Shown here: positions 53,857-64,000 of the stretch, piece by piece
Layout of the letters: each line of letters begins with the position of its first letter
How positions within the stretch are numbered: the stretch's first letter is position 1
Assembly: GCA_000504425.1 (NCBI GenBank)
Contig: KI632513.1
Span: forward strand, 1,646,626-1,710,625
Length of the DNA stretch: 64,000 bases
Direction: 5' to 3'
DNA from: Rhodopseudomonas palustris JSC-3b
GTDB taxonomy: Bacteria; Pseudomonadota; Alphaproteobacteria; Rhizobiales; Xanthobacteraceae
The notes under the pieces: generated by a model
Told to the model about the DNA's origin: nothing
Databases searched by the model: none
What the model saw: the letters and a program-made list of their open reading frames with translations, nothing else
Position numbers and translations under genes: made by a program

Positions 53857-54411
53857 TTACAGCCGGCCAGAGCCGTCGCGCGGCTCGTCGCGGCGTGAGC
53901 CGCGGTCGTCATCGCGGTCGAACCAGCCGCGGTGATGCCAGTGGTCACGGAACATGTGCCGACCCTCCTTGCGGGTCAGCGTCGCCAGACGGCGCTTCTG
54001 GCCGTCGTCGAGGGTCTTGTAGAGCGGCTCGGCGGCATCGGCGACGCGCTTCATGGCGCTCGCGGTGGCGGCCATGGCGTCGGCGCGCTCGCGCAGCCGC
54101 GCCACCTGATCAACCGGCTTGCCGCCGTCGCGCTCGGCGTCGCTGCGCGCCTGCATGCGGGCGCTGGCGCGGTCGATGCGCTGCTTCATCAGATCACGCA
54201 CCGCCTGTTCGACCGGCGGCCACAGCTTTTCCTGGTCCGGCGTCAGTTTGAGCCCGGCCTTGACGGCGGCAATGCGGGCATCGGCATAGGCGGCGCGGTC
54301 CTCCGCCGAGATTGGCGCACGGTGACGGTGAGACCACGGCTCGGCATAGACCGCGGCGGTGGAGCCGGCGAGCATCACAGCGGCGACACCGGCGAGCAGA
54401 GCTTTCTTCAT
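53857..54411 (-). CDS. Spy/CpxP-family periplasmic protein (LTxxQ motif)
   Basis: A 184-residue exported protein with a signal peptide (MKKALLAGVAAVMLAGSTAAVYA). The mature part is long and helical with GLKLTPDQEKLWPPVEQAVRDLMKQRIDRASAR, the LTxxQ motif typical of Spy/CpxP chaperones, and a second YKTLDDGQKRRLATLTRKE copy. The tail is His/Arg/Asp-rich (MFRDHWHHRGWFDRDDDRGSRRDE) and may bind metal. It probably acts as a periplasmic stress chaperone. The ATG at 54411 follows AGGAGG, a strong ribosome site. Confidence 0.82.
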   Translation of the reverse strand: MKKALLAGVAAVMLAGSTAAVYAEPWSHRHRAPISAEDRAAYADARIAAVKAGLKLTPDQEKLWPPVEQAVRDLMKQRIDRASARMQARSDAERDGGKPVDQVARLRERADAMAATASAMKRVADAAEPLYKTLDDGQKRRLATLTRKEGRHMFRDHWHHRGWFDRDDDRGSRRDEPRDGSGRL

Positions 54412-54542
54412 AGCAACCTCCTTTGAAGGTGGCCCGAAGATGGGCGCCCTGCCCGGCGCCTTCAACTTAACGTTTGGACAGACGGCGCAGTGTTACCAAG
54501 ATGTAATGCGCCGTTCAGTCCACCGTAAGGTTGTGCCGCGGG

Positions 54543-55868
54543 CTAGAGCAGCCCCAATGTCCGCGGCAGCCACAGCGACAGCTCCGGCACATAGGTGACC
54601 AGGCCGAGGAATGCGATCATGGTCAGCAGCCACGGCATCACCGCGATGGTCAGCTCGGTGATGCCCATCTTCGCTATGCCTGAGGCGACATAGAGATTGA
54701 GCCCCACCGGCGGGTGGCACATGCCCACTTCCATGTTCACCACCATCAGGATGCCGAGATGCACCGGATGGATGCCAAGCTGCACCGCCACCGGAAACAG
54801 GATCGGCGCCATGATCAGCACGATCGAGGTCGCTTCCATCACATTGCCGGCGAGCAGCAGCAGGATGTTGACCACCAGCAGGAACACCACCCAGTTGACG
54901 CCAGCGGACGACATCCAGTTGGCGATCTGCTGCGGAATGTTTTCGTTGGCCATCAGGAACGAGAACAGCACCGCGTTGGTGATGATGTACAGGATCATCG
55001 CGCTCATATTGGCGGAGCCGAGCAGCACCCGCGGCACGTCGCGCAGACCCATGTCGCGATAGACGAACACCGCGATCACGAACGCATAGACCGCGCTGAT
55101 CGCCGCCGCTTCGGTCGGCGTGAACAGGCCGGCATAAATGCCGCCGAGCACGATCACGATCAGCAGCAGACCCCAGATGCACTTGCGGAACGCGTCGAAC
55201 CGCTCCGCCCAGCTCGCCTTCGGCAGCCGCGGATAATTATGCTTCCAGGCGCGGTAGAAAGTGGTGAGGCCGAGCAGCGAAGCCAGCATCAGGCCGGGAA
55301 TGACGCCAGCCATGAACAGCTGGCCGACCGAGGCCGACGACACGCGGTTGCCGGCCGGATCGAGCGCGATCGAGCCGCCGGTGGCGACCGCATAGACCAC
55401 CATCACGATCGACGGCGGAATCAGAATGCCGAGCGCGCCCGAGGTGGTGATGACGCCGGCGCCAAAGCGCTTCGGAAAGCCCTGCTTGACCATCGCCGGC
55501 AGCATGATCGAGCCGATCGCGATCACGGTGGCCGGCGATGAACCCGACACCGCCGCGAACAGCGCGCAGGCCATCACGCCAGCAAGCCCGAGGCCGCCAT
55601 GCCAGTGGCCAACCATCGAGGTCGCGAAATTGATCATGCGGCGCGCCACGCCGCCATGGGTCAGGAAATTGCCGGCCAGGATGAAAAACGGGATCGCCAT
55701 GATCTCGAAATTCTCGATGCCGGTGAACAATTTCAGCGACACCGCCTCGATCGGCACATTGGTCATCAGGAACACGAATGACAGCACCGTGAGACCGAGC
55801 GCGATCGAAATCGGCATCCCGGTCAGCATCAGGACGATCAGCAGTCCGAAGATGATGGCGGTGTTCAT
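54543..55868 (-). CDS. dctM: TRAP transporter large permease
   Basis: A 441-residue membrane protein of the DctM family with about 12 segments. IFGLLIVLMLTGMPISIALGL at the start, IPFFILAGNFLTHGGVARRMI, GSSPATVIAIGSIMLPAM, TTSGALGILIPPSIVMVVYAVAT, TPTEAAAISAVYAF and the C-terminal MEVGMCHPPVGLNLYVASGIAKMGI are all characteristic. It is the sodium-coupled transport subunit. It overlaps dctQ by four bases, giving the order dctP-dctQ-dctM. Confidence 0.95.
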   Translation of the reverse strand: MNTAIIFGLLIVLMLTGMPISIALGLTVLSFVFLMTNVPIEAVSLKLFTGIENFEIMAIPFFILAGNFLTHGGVARRMINFATSMVGHWHGGLGLAGVMACALFAAVSGSSPATVIAIGSIMLPAMVKQGFPKRFGAGVITTSGALGILIPPSIVMVVYAVATGGSIALDPAGNRVSSASVGQLFMAGVIPGLMLASLLGLTTFYRAWKHNYPRLPKASWAERFDAFRKCIWGLLLIVIVLGGIYAGLFTPTEAAAISAVYAFVIAVFVYRDMGLRDVPRVLLGSANMSAMILYIITNAVLFSFLMANENIPQQIANWMSSAGVNWVVFLLVVNILLLLAGNVMEATSIVLIMAPILFPVAVQLGIHPVHLGILMVVNMEVGMCHPPVGLNLYVASGIAKMGITELTIAVMPWLLTMIAFLGLVTYVPELSLWLPRTLGLL

Positions 55869-56449
55869 CGCACCGCCTCCGCCGCTGCCGCCGCCGAGCC
55901 GGGCATATGCGGGTCATCGACCCCCTCGACATGACCGTGATCGTGATGCGGCAGGTGATCGTGGCGCCAGAAGTGATAGGCGACCTGAAGGAAGCGGAAG
56001 CACATCAGATAGGACCCAAGCGGAATACACAGATAGACGATCCAGCTCGGGACCTCGAGATCCGGCGACGTCTGGTTGGTGCCCATCAGGCCATAGACGA
56101 ACTTGGCGCCCATGGTGCCGATGATGGAGGTGAACAGCGCGCCGCAGAACAGACCGAACAGGATCACGGCCTTGCGAATGCGCGGCTGAATGACATTGAC
56201 CAGCACGTCAACGCCGACATGGATGCCGGTGCGCACGCCATAAGCGGCACCGAATTTCGCCATCCACACGAACATATAGATGCACAGTTCCTGCGCCCAC
56301 GACAGGTCGATCGGAAACAGGATCGGGAAGAGGAACGGAATTCCCACCAGATAGCGGTGAGCCACGGCGATGAAGATCAGCAGCGTGGCGCCGCCGATCA
56401 TGGTGGCGATCAATATTTCCTCAAGCCGGTCGAGGATGCGCATCAACAT
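55865..56449 (-). CDS. dctQ: TRAP transporter small permease
   Basis: A 194-residue membrane protein with four segments, DctQ family: LEEILIATMIGGATLLIFIAVAHRYLVG, then LSWAQELCIYMFVWMAKFGAAYGVRTGIHVGVDVLV (WxxExxxY/F... signature) and PLGSYLMCFRFLQVAY. A hydrophilic His-rich tail follows (HDHLPHHDHGHVEGVDD), unusual for DctQ and potentially metal-binding. The large permease overlaps its stop. Confidence 0.92.
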   Translation of the reverse strand: MLMRILDRLEEILIATMIGGATLLIFIAVAHRYLVGIPFLFPILFPIDLSWAQELCIYMFVWMAKFGAAYGVRTGIHVGVDVLVNVIQPRIRKAVILFGLFCGALFTSIIGTMGAKFVYGLMGTNQTSPDLEVPSWIVYLCIPLGSYLMCFRFLQVAYHFWRHDHLPHHDHGHVEGVDDPHMPGSAAAAAEAVR

Positions 56450-56591
56450 TATTTCCCCCGTGTGGGTCGGCCGGTCGGCGGGCAGAACGACTTCTTAGGC
56501 AGAACGACTTCTTAGGATGGTCTTGGGCGCCAGGGAGCATGGTGGCCTGAGCGGTCGGAGCGCCCGCGCATCTGCGGGCGCTCCGTGCTGG

Positions 56592-57596
56592 TTACTTGGC
56601 CGGGCCGCCGCCGCTTTCCTTGAGGAATTCCTCAATCAGCGCCTTGCCGACGCGATTGCCGACTTCGTCATAGACCGGCGCCATCGCCTTGCGCATCGCA
56701 GCGTTCTGCTCGGCGGTGAGCGTGATGATCTCGGTCTTGCCGGACTTCTTCATCTCCTCAAGCGCCTCGTCGTTTTCCTTCTGCGACTGGTTGTTGCCAT
56801 ATTCGGTGGCCTCCGCCATCGCCTTGTCGAGCTGCGCGCGGACGTCGGCCGGGATGCCGTCCCAGAACTTCTTGTTCACGATCACCGCATAGCCGATGTA
56901 GCCGTGGTTGGTGACGGTGGTGTACTTCTGCACCTCATGCATCTTCTGGGTGTACATGTTCGACGGGGTGTTTTCCTGGCCGTCGACCACGCCGGTCTGC
57001 AGCGCCTGATACACTTCCGAAAACGCCATCACCTGCGGGATCGCGCCGAGCGAGCGGAACTGGGCGTCCAGCACCTTCGACGACTGGATGCGGAACTTCA
57101 GGCCCTTGTAGTCGTCCGGCGAGATCAGCTTCTTGTTGGCGCTCATGATCTTGAAGCCGTTGTCCCAGTAGGCCAGGCCGGTCATGCCCTTGGCGTCCAG
57201 CAGCTTGAACAGCTTGGCGCCGACCGGGCCGTTGGTCACCTTCCGCAGCGCCGCGATGTCCGGCAGGATGTAGGGCAGATCGAACACCTCGAATTCCTTG
57301 ACGCCCGCGGGGCCGAACTTCGAGATCGACGGCGCCAGCATCTGCACCGCGCCGAGCTGCAGCGCGTCGAGTTCTTCCTTGTCCTTGTAGAGCTGGGAGT
57401 TCGGATAGACTTCAACCTTGACCTTGCCGTCGGTGTACTTCTCCGCCAGTTCCTTGAACTTGTCGGCAGCCAGACCCTTGGGGGTGTTGGGCGCAGTCAC
57501 GTGACTGAACTTGATGACGATCGGCTGCTGCGCCGATGCCGGCGCGACCATGGCGAGAACCGCGGCCGATGCCGCGGCCAAAATCAACTTGCGCAT
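56592..57596 (-). CDS. dctP: TRAP transporter solute-binding protein
   Basis: A 334-residue periplasmic solute receptor of the DctP family. A signal peptide (MRKLILAAASAAVLAMVAPASA) is followed by IVIKFSHVTAPNTPKGLAADKFKELAEKYTDGKVKVEVYPNSQL, then LPYILPDIAALRKV and the LKFRIQSSKVLDAQFRSLGAIPQVMAFSEVYQALQTGVVDGQENTPSNMY block whose Arg binds the carboxylate of the ligand. The substrate is probably a C4-dicarboxylate or other organic acid. A 140-base gap separates it from dctQ. Confidence 0.95.
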   Translation of the reverse strand: MRKLILAAASAAVLAMVAPASAQQPIVIKFSHVTAPNTPKGLAADKFKELAEKYTDGKVKVEVYPNSQLYKDKEELDALQLGAVQMLAPSISKFGPAGVKEFEVFDLPYILPDIAALRKVTNGPVGAKLFKLLDAKGMTGLAYWDNGFKIMSANKKLISPDDYKGLKFRIQSSKVLDAQFRSLGAIPQVMAFSEVYQALQTGVVDGQENTPSNMYTQKMHEVQKYTTVTNHGYIGYAVIVNKKFWDGIPADVRAQLDKAMAEATEYGNNQSQKENDEALEEMKKSGKTEIITLTAEQNAAMRKAMAPVYDEVGNRVGKALIEEFLKESGGGPAK

Positions 57597-57717
57597 TTGA
57601 CCTCCCAGTCAGCTTAGGAGCGGCCCTACCCGCTCCAACTCGCTCGCACTCTTACAGACACTCGTTTGCAAATACCATTGCCCGTTAGCAGGGGCTTTTT
57701 GTTCCTACTGCAGTGCA

Positions 57718-57748
57718 GAAAAAAAACGCAGCGCCGAAGCGCTGCGTC
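57718..57748 (-). terminator. Rho-independent terminator of leuA
   Basis: A perfect stem ACGCAGCGC/GCGCTGCGT with a short loop, followed on the minus strand by eight T residues. It lies about 35 bases after the leuA stop. Confidence 0.92.
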
Positions 57749-57780
57749 CCGAGCTTTTTAGCTGCGACCATTCGACACTG

Positions 57781-59346
<1,566 letters not shown>

Positions 59347-59412
59347 ATGCAAAATTCCTTTGATCGGATGCGCACCATGGCGGGCGCTGAAACAGGCTGG
59401 GTGGTGGTTGAT

Positions 59413-59463
59413 GCAAAAATCCCCTGAGTGCCCAGGCGTGATCGCCCAGACGGCCCTCAGGGG
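59413..59463 (-). terminator. Transcription attenuator upstream of leuA
   Basis: CCCCTGAG...CTCAGGGG forms the stem (59421-59463) with a GC-rich internal pairing and ATTTTT follows on the minus strand (59415-59420). The leader peptide stop codon lies in the 5' arm. If ribosomes stall at the Leu codons, an alternative fold upstream could prevent this stem, allowing leuA expression. Confidence 0.8.
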
Positions 59464-59582
59464 CGAATAAGAAGCAGCCCGCCAAGCAGCAGGGAGGCCA
59501 GGGTCGCAGCCGGAATCGCGTCGGAACCGACGGTGGTCACCGTCTCCGCGTCGAAACCAATCTGTGCGCTGCGAATCAGCAT
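59457..59582 (-). CDS. leu operon leader peptide
   Basis: A 41-residue open frame directly upstream of the leuA attenuator. It starts [10 protein letters not shown] and carries the leucine-rich run [12 protein letters not shown] near its end (positions 28-39), followed by RP and the stop codon within the attenuator stem. Leucine starvation should stall the ribosome there. This matches the leader-peptide attenuation known for leuA in Rhizobiales; the start at 59582 is the only ATG giving this frame. Confidence 0.82.
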   Translation of the reverse strand: MLIRSAQIGFDAETVTTVGSDAIPAATLASLLLGGLLLIRP

Positions 59583-59844
59583 TGCCTACACCTTCACGGC
59601 GCATCGTCCGACAGAACCGTTGACGGTTCGTTGCCCGACGCGATGCGCCTCAGCAATTCTTGTAAACGACAATCGCCGCGATCCGCAACGGCAAAAACGG
59701 CCAGCCGCCCCACGGCAAAGCGTCAGAAAAGCTGACCTAAATCCTTCGCCGCGCATCCATTTCCGGTGGGAATGGGGTTTCTCCGCGCCCGGAAACCCAC
59801 TATGGCTGACGGTAAACCGCACCATCGCCGCGAGGGAGCCCCGC

Positions 59845-60861
59845 TTGAACTCGATCGACATGCCGGCCTTGGCCGACGCCACCCCGACCATCCGCCACGA
59901 CTGGACCCGCGAGGAAGCCGCGGCGATCTATCACGCGCCGTTCGCGGACCTGATGTTCCGGGCGCAGACCATTCACCGCCAGAGCTTCAATCCGAACGAG
60001 GTGCAGTGCAATCAGCTGCTCAACGTCAAGACCGGCGGCTGCGCCGAGGATTGCGGCTATTGCAGCCAGTCCGCGCACCACGACACCGAACTGCCCGCCT
60101 CCAAGCTGATGGACCCAAAGAAGGTGATCGAGAGCGCCAAGGCGGCGCGCGACGCCGGCGCCACCCGCTACTGCATGGGCGCGGCCTGGCGCGAGCCGAA
60201 GGAGCGCGACATGGCTCCGGTGATCGAGATGGTGAAGGGCGTGAAGGCGCTCGGCATGGAAGCTTGCGTGACGCTCGGCATGCTCACCGATGACCAGGCC
60301 AAGCAGCTCAAAGACGCCGGCCTCGATTACTACAACCACAACATCGACACCTCGGAAGAATTCTATCCGAACGTGGTGACCACCCGTAGCTTCGCCGACC
60401 GGATCGACACCGTGAACAAGGTGCACGACGCCGGCATCAAAGTGTGCTGCGGCGGCATTCTTGGCCTTGGCGAAAAGCCGACCGACCGCGTCGAAATGCT
60501 GCGCACCCTCGCCAACCTGCCGCAGCATCCGGAGAGCGTGCCGATCAACATGCTGATCCCGATCGAAGGCACGCCGATCGCGGAAACCGCAACGCCGATC
60601 GATCCGTTTGAATTCGTGCGCACCATCGCGCTGGCGCGCATCATGATGCCGAAGTCCGACGTGCGCATCGCCGCTGGCCGCACCGCGATGAGCGACGAGA
60701 TGCAGGCGCTGTGCTTCCTGGCCGGCGCCAACTCGATCTTCATCGGCGAGCAGCTGCTGACCACGCCCAATCCGGGCGACAGCAAGGACCGTCAGCTGTT
60801 TGCGCGGCTCGGCATCACCGCGCGCGGCGAACTTGGCGTGCACGCCCACAGCGACGTCTGA
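59845..60861 (+). CDS. bioB: Biotin synthase
   Basis: A 338-residue radical SAM sulfur-insertion enzyme that turns dethiobiotin into biotin. The SAM cluster motif is CAEDCGYC in [55 protein letters not shown] (Cys ligands of the [2Fe-2S] cluster) and [13 protein letters not shown] with its Arg follow. The TTG at 59845 is preceded by GAGGGAG with good spacing; ATG 59860 is the alternative. It is divergent from leuA and far from bioFDA. Confidence 0.94.
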   Translation: MNSIDMPALADATPTIRHDWTREEAAAIYHAPFADLMFRAQTIHRQSFNPNEVQCNQLLNVKTGGCAEDCGYCSQSAHHDTELPASKLMDPKKVIESAKAARDAGATRYCMGAAWREPKERDMAPVIEMVKGVKALGMEACVTLGMLTDDQAKQLKDAGLDYYNHNIDTSEEFYPNVVTTRSFADRIDTVNKVHDAGIKVCCGGILGLGEKPTDRVEMLRTLANLPQHPESVPINMLIPIEGTPIAETATPIDPFEFVRTIALARIMMPKSDVRIAAGRTAMSDEMQALCFLAGANSIFIGEQLLTTPNPGDSKDRQLFARLGITARGELGVHAHSDV

Positions 60862-60869
60862 CGCGATCT

Positions 60870-60899
60870 GCGGCCCGCTACGGCGGGCCGCATCGTTTT
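60870..60899 (+). terminator. Terminator of bioB
   Basis: GCGGCCCGC-TAC-GGCGGGCCGC forms a strong hairpin nine bases after the bioB stop, followed by ATCGTTTTG, a short T-rich tract on the plus strand. Confidence 0.75.
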
Positions 60900-60934
60900 G
60901 AGCTGTCTCATACCAGCGGCTGCCACCTTCGACC

Positions 60935-61022
60935 CGTCATGCCCGCGCTTTGTCGCGGGCATCCACGTCTAGAAGGCTGTGCAAGATCAGACGTTGATGG
61001 CAGGGACGGCCCGGCCATGACG
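60935..61022. repeat. Palindromic intergenic repeat with nested hairpins
   Basis: Outer arms CGTCATG...CATGACG and inner CCACGTCT...AGACGT enclose two smaller hairpins (GCCCGCG-CTTTGT-CGCGGGC). It lies between the convergent bioB and ppk2 genes and resembles the family-wide palindromes that begin CGTCATG in Bradyrhizobium-type genomes; it differs from the element at 1.8 kb. Confidence 0.7.
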
Positions 61023-61072
61023 TGCTGGGTGGTTGGTATCAATCGCCGTTGCTATCAGTATCAACAACCCTA

Positions 61073-62197
61073 TCAGTCGTTGCTCGCTTTGCGCGCACGT
61101 GATCGCGGCTTAGCCGCAGCCTTGCGTTTGCTGGCGGCCGGCTGCGTCCCCGCCTTTTGCGTTCCGACCTTGGCAACGCTGCGCTGACGCGCGGCCGCCA
61201 GTGCCGGCTCGGCTTTCACGGATTTGCGCGGCGCGCCGCTGTCATCCTTGCCGCTGACTTTGCCATTCGCCTTGCTCTTGCGCTTGGCGCCGCGCCCCTC
61301 CAGCTCGAGCGCTTCCCGCACCTTCTCGTATTCCAGCCGCTCGCCGTGATTGGTTTTCGGGAAATGCAGATCGAGATTTTCCAACGCTGACACGATCGCC
61401 GAACCGATCACCACCCGCGAAAACCATTTGTGATCGGCCGGCACGATATACCACGGCGATTCCGGCGTCGCGGTATGGGCAATCGCATCCTGATAAGCGG
61501 CCTGATAGCGGTGCCACAGCTTGCGCTCCTCGACATCCGCCATCGAGAATTTCCAATTCTTGGCCGGGTCTTCCAGCCGGCTGAGGAAGCGCTGGCGCTG
61601 CTCCTCCTTGGACACGTTCAGGAAGAATTTCAGCACCACCGTGCCGTTGCGCGACAGATAGCGCTCGAACGACGAGATGTCCTCAAAGCGCTCGCGCCAG
61701 ATTCGCTTGGTGATCAGCGAGGGCGGCAAATGCTGGCCCGCAAGGATTTTGGGATGCACCCGCACCACCAGCACATCCTCGTAGTAAGAGCGATTAAAAA
61801 TGCCGATCCGGCCGCGCTGCGGCAGGCTGATCGCCGCGCGCCACATGAAATCATGGTCGAGTTCATGCACGGTCGGCGTCTTGAACGAATAGACCTCGCA
61901 GCCCTGCGGATTGACGCCCTCGAACACGCTCTTGATTGCGGTGTCCTTGCCGGCGGCATCCATGCCCTGGAAGATCAACAGCAGCGACCAGCGGTCCTGG
62001 GCGTACAGCATCTCCTGAAAATCATTGAGCCGCTTGCGGTTCGCCTCAATGATCCGTGCGGCCTGCTCCTTGTCGAGCCCGCCCTTTTCATGGGCCTTGT
62101 GCGCTTTCAGATGGAAGCGCGACGAGCCATCGACGCGAAACGGCGCGACATAGGGTTTGAGCTTGGCCGCGAGCGAAGTCTTGCGCGTATCCGACAT
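61073..62197 (-). CDS. ppk2: Polyphosphate kinase 2 with basic C-terminal tail
   Basis: A 374-residue PPK2-family kinase that transfers phosphate between polyphosphate and nucleotides. The P-loop is IFQGMDAAGKDTAIK (about 75-89), followed by the lid residues FKTPTVHELDHDFMWR, FNRSYYEDVLVVRVHP, ERYLSRNGTVVLKFFLNVSKEEQRQRF and WYIVPADHKWFSRVVI. The catalytic part ends near residue 285. The remaining 85 residues are Lys/Ala/Arg-rich and disordered (SKANGKVSGKDD..., AASKRKAAAKPRSRARK), histone-H1-like, probably for binding polyphosphate or nucleic acid. Function as ADP- or AMP-kinase cannot be told. Confidence 0.92.
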   Translation of the reverse strand: MSDTRKTSLAAKLKPYVAPFRVDGSSRFHLKAHKAHEKGGLDKEQAARIIEANRKRLNDFQEMLYAQDRWSLLLIFQGMDAAGKDTAIKSVFEGVNPQGCEVYSFKTPTVHELDHDFMWRAAISLPQRGRIGIFNRSYYEDVLVVRVHPKILAGQHLPPSLITKRIWRERFEDISSFERYLSRNGTVVLKFFLNVSKEEQRQRFLSRLEDPAKNWKFSMADVEERKLWHRYQAAYQDAIAHTATPESPWYIVPADHKWFSRVVIGSAIVSALENLDLHFPKTNHGERLEYEKVREALELEGRGAKRKSKANGKVSGKDDSGAPRKSVKAEPALAAARQRSVAKVGTQKAGTQPAASKRKAAAKPRSRARKASND

Positions 62198-62274
62198 GAC
62201 AGGACGCCTCCGGTTCCGTGTGGTGACGGTACAGGGCGCGCTTGGCGGATTCCAGCGTTTCCGAACGGCGCGGC

Positions 62275-63030
62275 TCAGCCGAGATGGGCGGCGAGATAGG
62301 CGGTGACGAACGGCGGCATCGCCGCGGTGAAGTCCGCGGGCGAGCGTACCAGATGGATGTCGCTCAGCTCCGGCTGCCGCTGCCGCGCGAGATTGTCGAG
62401 AATGCGGGCGCGCAGCGCCTCCCCCGGCAGATCGACATCGAAGCGCTGGATGAAGGCGATCAATGGCCCCGCCGGGATGCAGTCGAATCCAGGCGCCGCC
62501 TGATAGTCGTCGGCGCCGAACCCGGTCTCCTCCAGCAATTCGCGGCGGATGCTGCCGGCCATATCGAGCGCGCCGTCGCGCAGATCGTTGAGGTCGGGCG
62601 TGCCGGCCGGGAAATACAAACGTCCGGCATTGGAGGTGTGCGCCGCCATCTCACCGAGCACGAAGGCACCATCGCGGCTGCGCAGCGCGCCCATGCCAAA
62701 GCCGTTAAACACCGACAGGTCCGGAAAGCCCCAATCGCGCCAGGCCAGGAAATCGGCAAAGCCGGTTTCAAAGCAGACGGCGCGGAAGCAGCCCTCGGCG
62801 ATCACCGGGTCGCGACCGAACAGCACCCGGCCGTTCCACATTTTGGGCTTGGCCTTCTGCTGCTCGGCAAAATGCGCGGCGATCTCGTCGCGGCGCTGCT
62901 CGGCAAACGGCCATGTAAACGCGCGAAACGGCAATTCGACGCGATCGACGCGGTGAATGGCCAGCGGCGCAGCCTCAGCGACCTGGCGATCCGCGCTGGA
63001 GCTGGGAGCCAATCCACGATCGAGCGGCAT
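62275..63030 (-). CDS. NUDIX hydrolase
   Basis: A 251-residue protein with a NUDIX domain whose box is DGALDMAGSIRRELLEETGF: the catalytic RELLEETGF half is intact, but the first half lacks the usual Glu seven residues before Arg, which reads Leu. The N-terminal 110 residues form a separate domain as in proteins close to NUDIX hydrolases of unknown substrate (VLFGRDPVIAEGCFRAVCFETGFADFLAWRDWGFPD). It cleaves a nucleoside-diphosphate-linked compound, probably; substrate unknown. Encoded close to and upstream of ppk2 on the same strand with a 77-base gap. Confidence 0.75.
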   Translation of the reverse strand: MPLDRGLAPSSSADRQVAEAAPLAIHRVDRVELPFRAFTWPFAEQRRDEIAAHFAEQQKAKPKMWNGRVLFGRDPVIAEGCFRAVCFETGFADFLAWRDWGFPDLSVFNGFGMGALRSRDGAFVLGEMAAHTSNAGRLYFPAGTPDLNDLRDGALDMAGSIRRELLEETGFGADDYQAAPGFDCIPAGPLIAFIQRFDVDLPGEALRARILDNLARQRQPELSDIHLVRSPADFTAAMPPFVTAYLAAHLG

Positions 63031-63147
63031 GATGAAGAGTCCTGCGGCGAGACATTGGGCATCGCGCGAATGACGCGGCGATGCCAGCGCCGAAACTACG
63101 CCCCGCCAAGGCCCGCGACAATGGCGCGGCGCGCCGTCCAGCTGCGC

Positions 63148-63957
63148 TCAGCCGTTGAAGTCGGCCGGAGTGAAGCTGAGATCGAGCACCCGCCATTCCC
63201 GATATTTGTCACGCGGCAGCATCGCATAGGGCTGGCAGTCCTGCAGCGCCTTGCTGGCGGCCTGCATCAAGGCCGGCCCCTTGGTTGAAGCCGAAGCTTC
63301 GATCAGCGCTGGTGGCGACGCCAGCCGGCCGTCGGGCGTCAGCGCAATCCGCATCACGATCCGCACCTTGTCGGATCGCGCCACCCCGCCCGGCAGCGTC
63401 GCGCAGCGCCGCAGATGGGCACGCAATTTGTCGACGTCGCTGCGCGCGATCTTGGCGCTCTCGGCCGCCTCGCCGCCGCCGGTCTCGGCTGGCTCTGGCG
63501 GCAGCTCGGGCAGCCCGAGCATCACTTGATACCGCTCGGTGATGTCGGGCGCCTGCGCGCCCATCGGCGGCCAAGGCGGTGTCTCGGGCGGCGCCGTGGC
63601 CGCAGCAGCACTTGGCGCCGGCGCTTCAACAGCCGGCTGCGGTGCCGGCGCTTCAGGCTTGGCGGCGGCCTGCTGCTGTTGCGGCTGCTGTTGTGGTGGC
63701 GGCGCTGCGGGGGCTTGTGGCTCGGGCAGCGTCAGCGGCTGTTGGTCCTGCTGCGCGGCGACTTGAGGCGGCGGCGGCGCGGCGTCCGGCGTCACGATTT
63801 CGGCGATGATCGCCTGCGAGCCGGCTTGGTCATAGGGATAGACCCCGGCGGACACCACCAGTGCCAGCAACGCCAGATGCGCGGCGACCGAAGCCGCCGC
63901 CGCGATCCGGATCGGCAGAGTCGGGGTTGCGGTTTCGCTCGCTGTGAGGCGCTCCAT
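63148..63957 (-). CDS. TolA/TonB-like envelope protein with Pro/Gln-rich linker
   Basis: A 269-residue protein. A membrane anchor at about residues 22-43 (AAAASVAAHLALLALVVSAGVY) is followed by a Pro/Gln/Ala-rich linker (PPPPQVAAQQDQQ, PPQQQPQQQQAAAKPEAPAPQPAVEAPAP) about 80 residues long. A folded C-terminal domain of about 100 residues (DVDKLRAHLRRCATLPGGVARSDKVRIVMRIALTPDGRLASPPALIEAS) has the TolA/TonB domain III pattern ending in YREWRVLDLSFTPADF. It would span the periplasm and transmit force. No tolQR or exbBD gene adjoins it in the window. Confidence 0.8.
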   Translation of the reverse strand: MERLTASETATPTLPIRIAAAASVAAHLALLALVVSAGVYPYDQAGSQAIIAEIVTPDAAPPPPQVAAQQDQQPLTLPEPQAPAAPPPQQQPQQQQAAAKPEAPAPQPAVEAPAPSAAAATAPPETPPWPPMGAQAPDITERYQVMLGLPELPPEPAETGGGEAAESAKIARSDVDKLRAHLRRCATLPGGVARSDKVRIVMRIALTPDGRLASPPALIEASASTKGPALMQAASKALQDCQPYAMLPRDKYREWRVLDLSFTPADFNG

Positions 63958-64000
63958 CCAAGCCCATCCTGTCCCGCCTTGATCCTATCGGCGGGCCGCC

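Overview
The window is GC-rich DNA from an alphaproteobacterium, most likely Rhodopseudomonas or a close relative in the Bradyrhizobium group. The grounds are the gene content (a nitrogenase-like methylthio-alkane reductase cluster, bioFDA, DctPQM), strong G/C bias at third codon positions, and two palindromic intergenic repeats of the kind common in that family. No rRNA operon is present, so the species call is inference.

Layout. 1-7.3 kb: a partial glutathione S-transferase, two acyl-CoA dehydrogenases, a small cytochrome c, a hybrid histidine kinase and small exported proteins. 7.5-10.6 kb: biotin operon bioF-bioD-bioA. 10.8-16.6 kb: GMP reductase, a reverse-transsulfuration pair (cystathionine gamma-lyase and beta-synthase), a DUF389 membrane protein and an exported protein. 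17.0-18.9 kb: soxYZ and a threonine aldolase. 19-35.1 kb: an organosulfur/methionine island. 35.4-53.5 kb: an integrated phage-like element bounded by a 73-bp direct repeat at a tRNA-Lys gene. 53.9-64 kb: Spy/CpxP-like protein, TRAP transporter, leuA with a leader-peptide attenuator, bioB, PPK2, a NUDIX protein and a TolA/TonB-like protein.

The centre of interest is the organosulfur island. Two divergent units read away from a 435-bp intergenic region. Leftward: aminotransferase, metQ, metN, metI, O-acetylhomoserine sulfhydrylase (metY), marD, marK. Rightward: an Fe(II)/2OG oxygenase, a NifX-like protein, marB (NifB-like), marH (NifH-like), an acireductone-dioxygenase-like cupin, a small protein and an XRE-cupin regulator. 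Next come an extraordinarily methionine-rich protein (50 Met in 116 residues) on the opposite strand and a coupled pair, a SAM-dependent methyltransferase and a DddL-type DMSP-lyase-like cupin. The methylthio-alkane reductase is known to release methanethiol from volatile methyl sulfides and MetY fixes methanethiol as methionine. The downstream pair suggests that the island may also make or cleave a methylated sulfonium compound to feed the reductase; that last step is inference.

The phage-like element (about 18 kb) has an integrase, an AlpA-like regulator, a prim-pol and VapE helicase with flanking inverted iterons, an HNH nuclease and a complete HK97-type head module, but only fragments of a tail module and no recognisable tail tube, fibre or lysis genes. 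It resembles a capsid-forming satellite or a reduced prophage.
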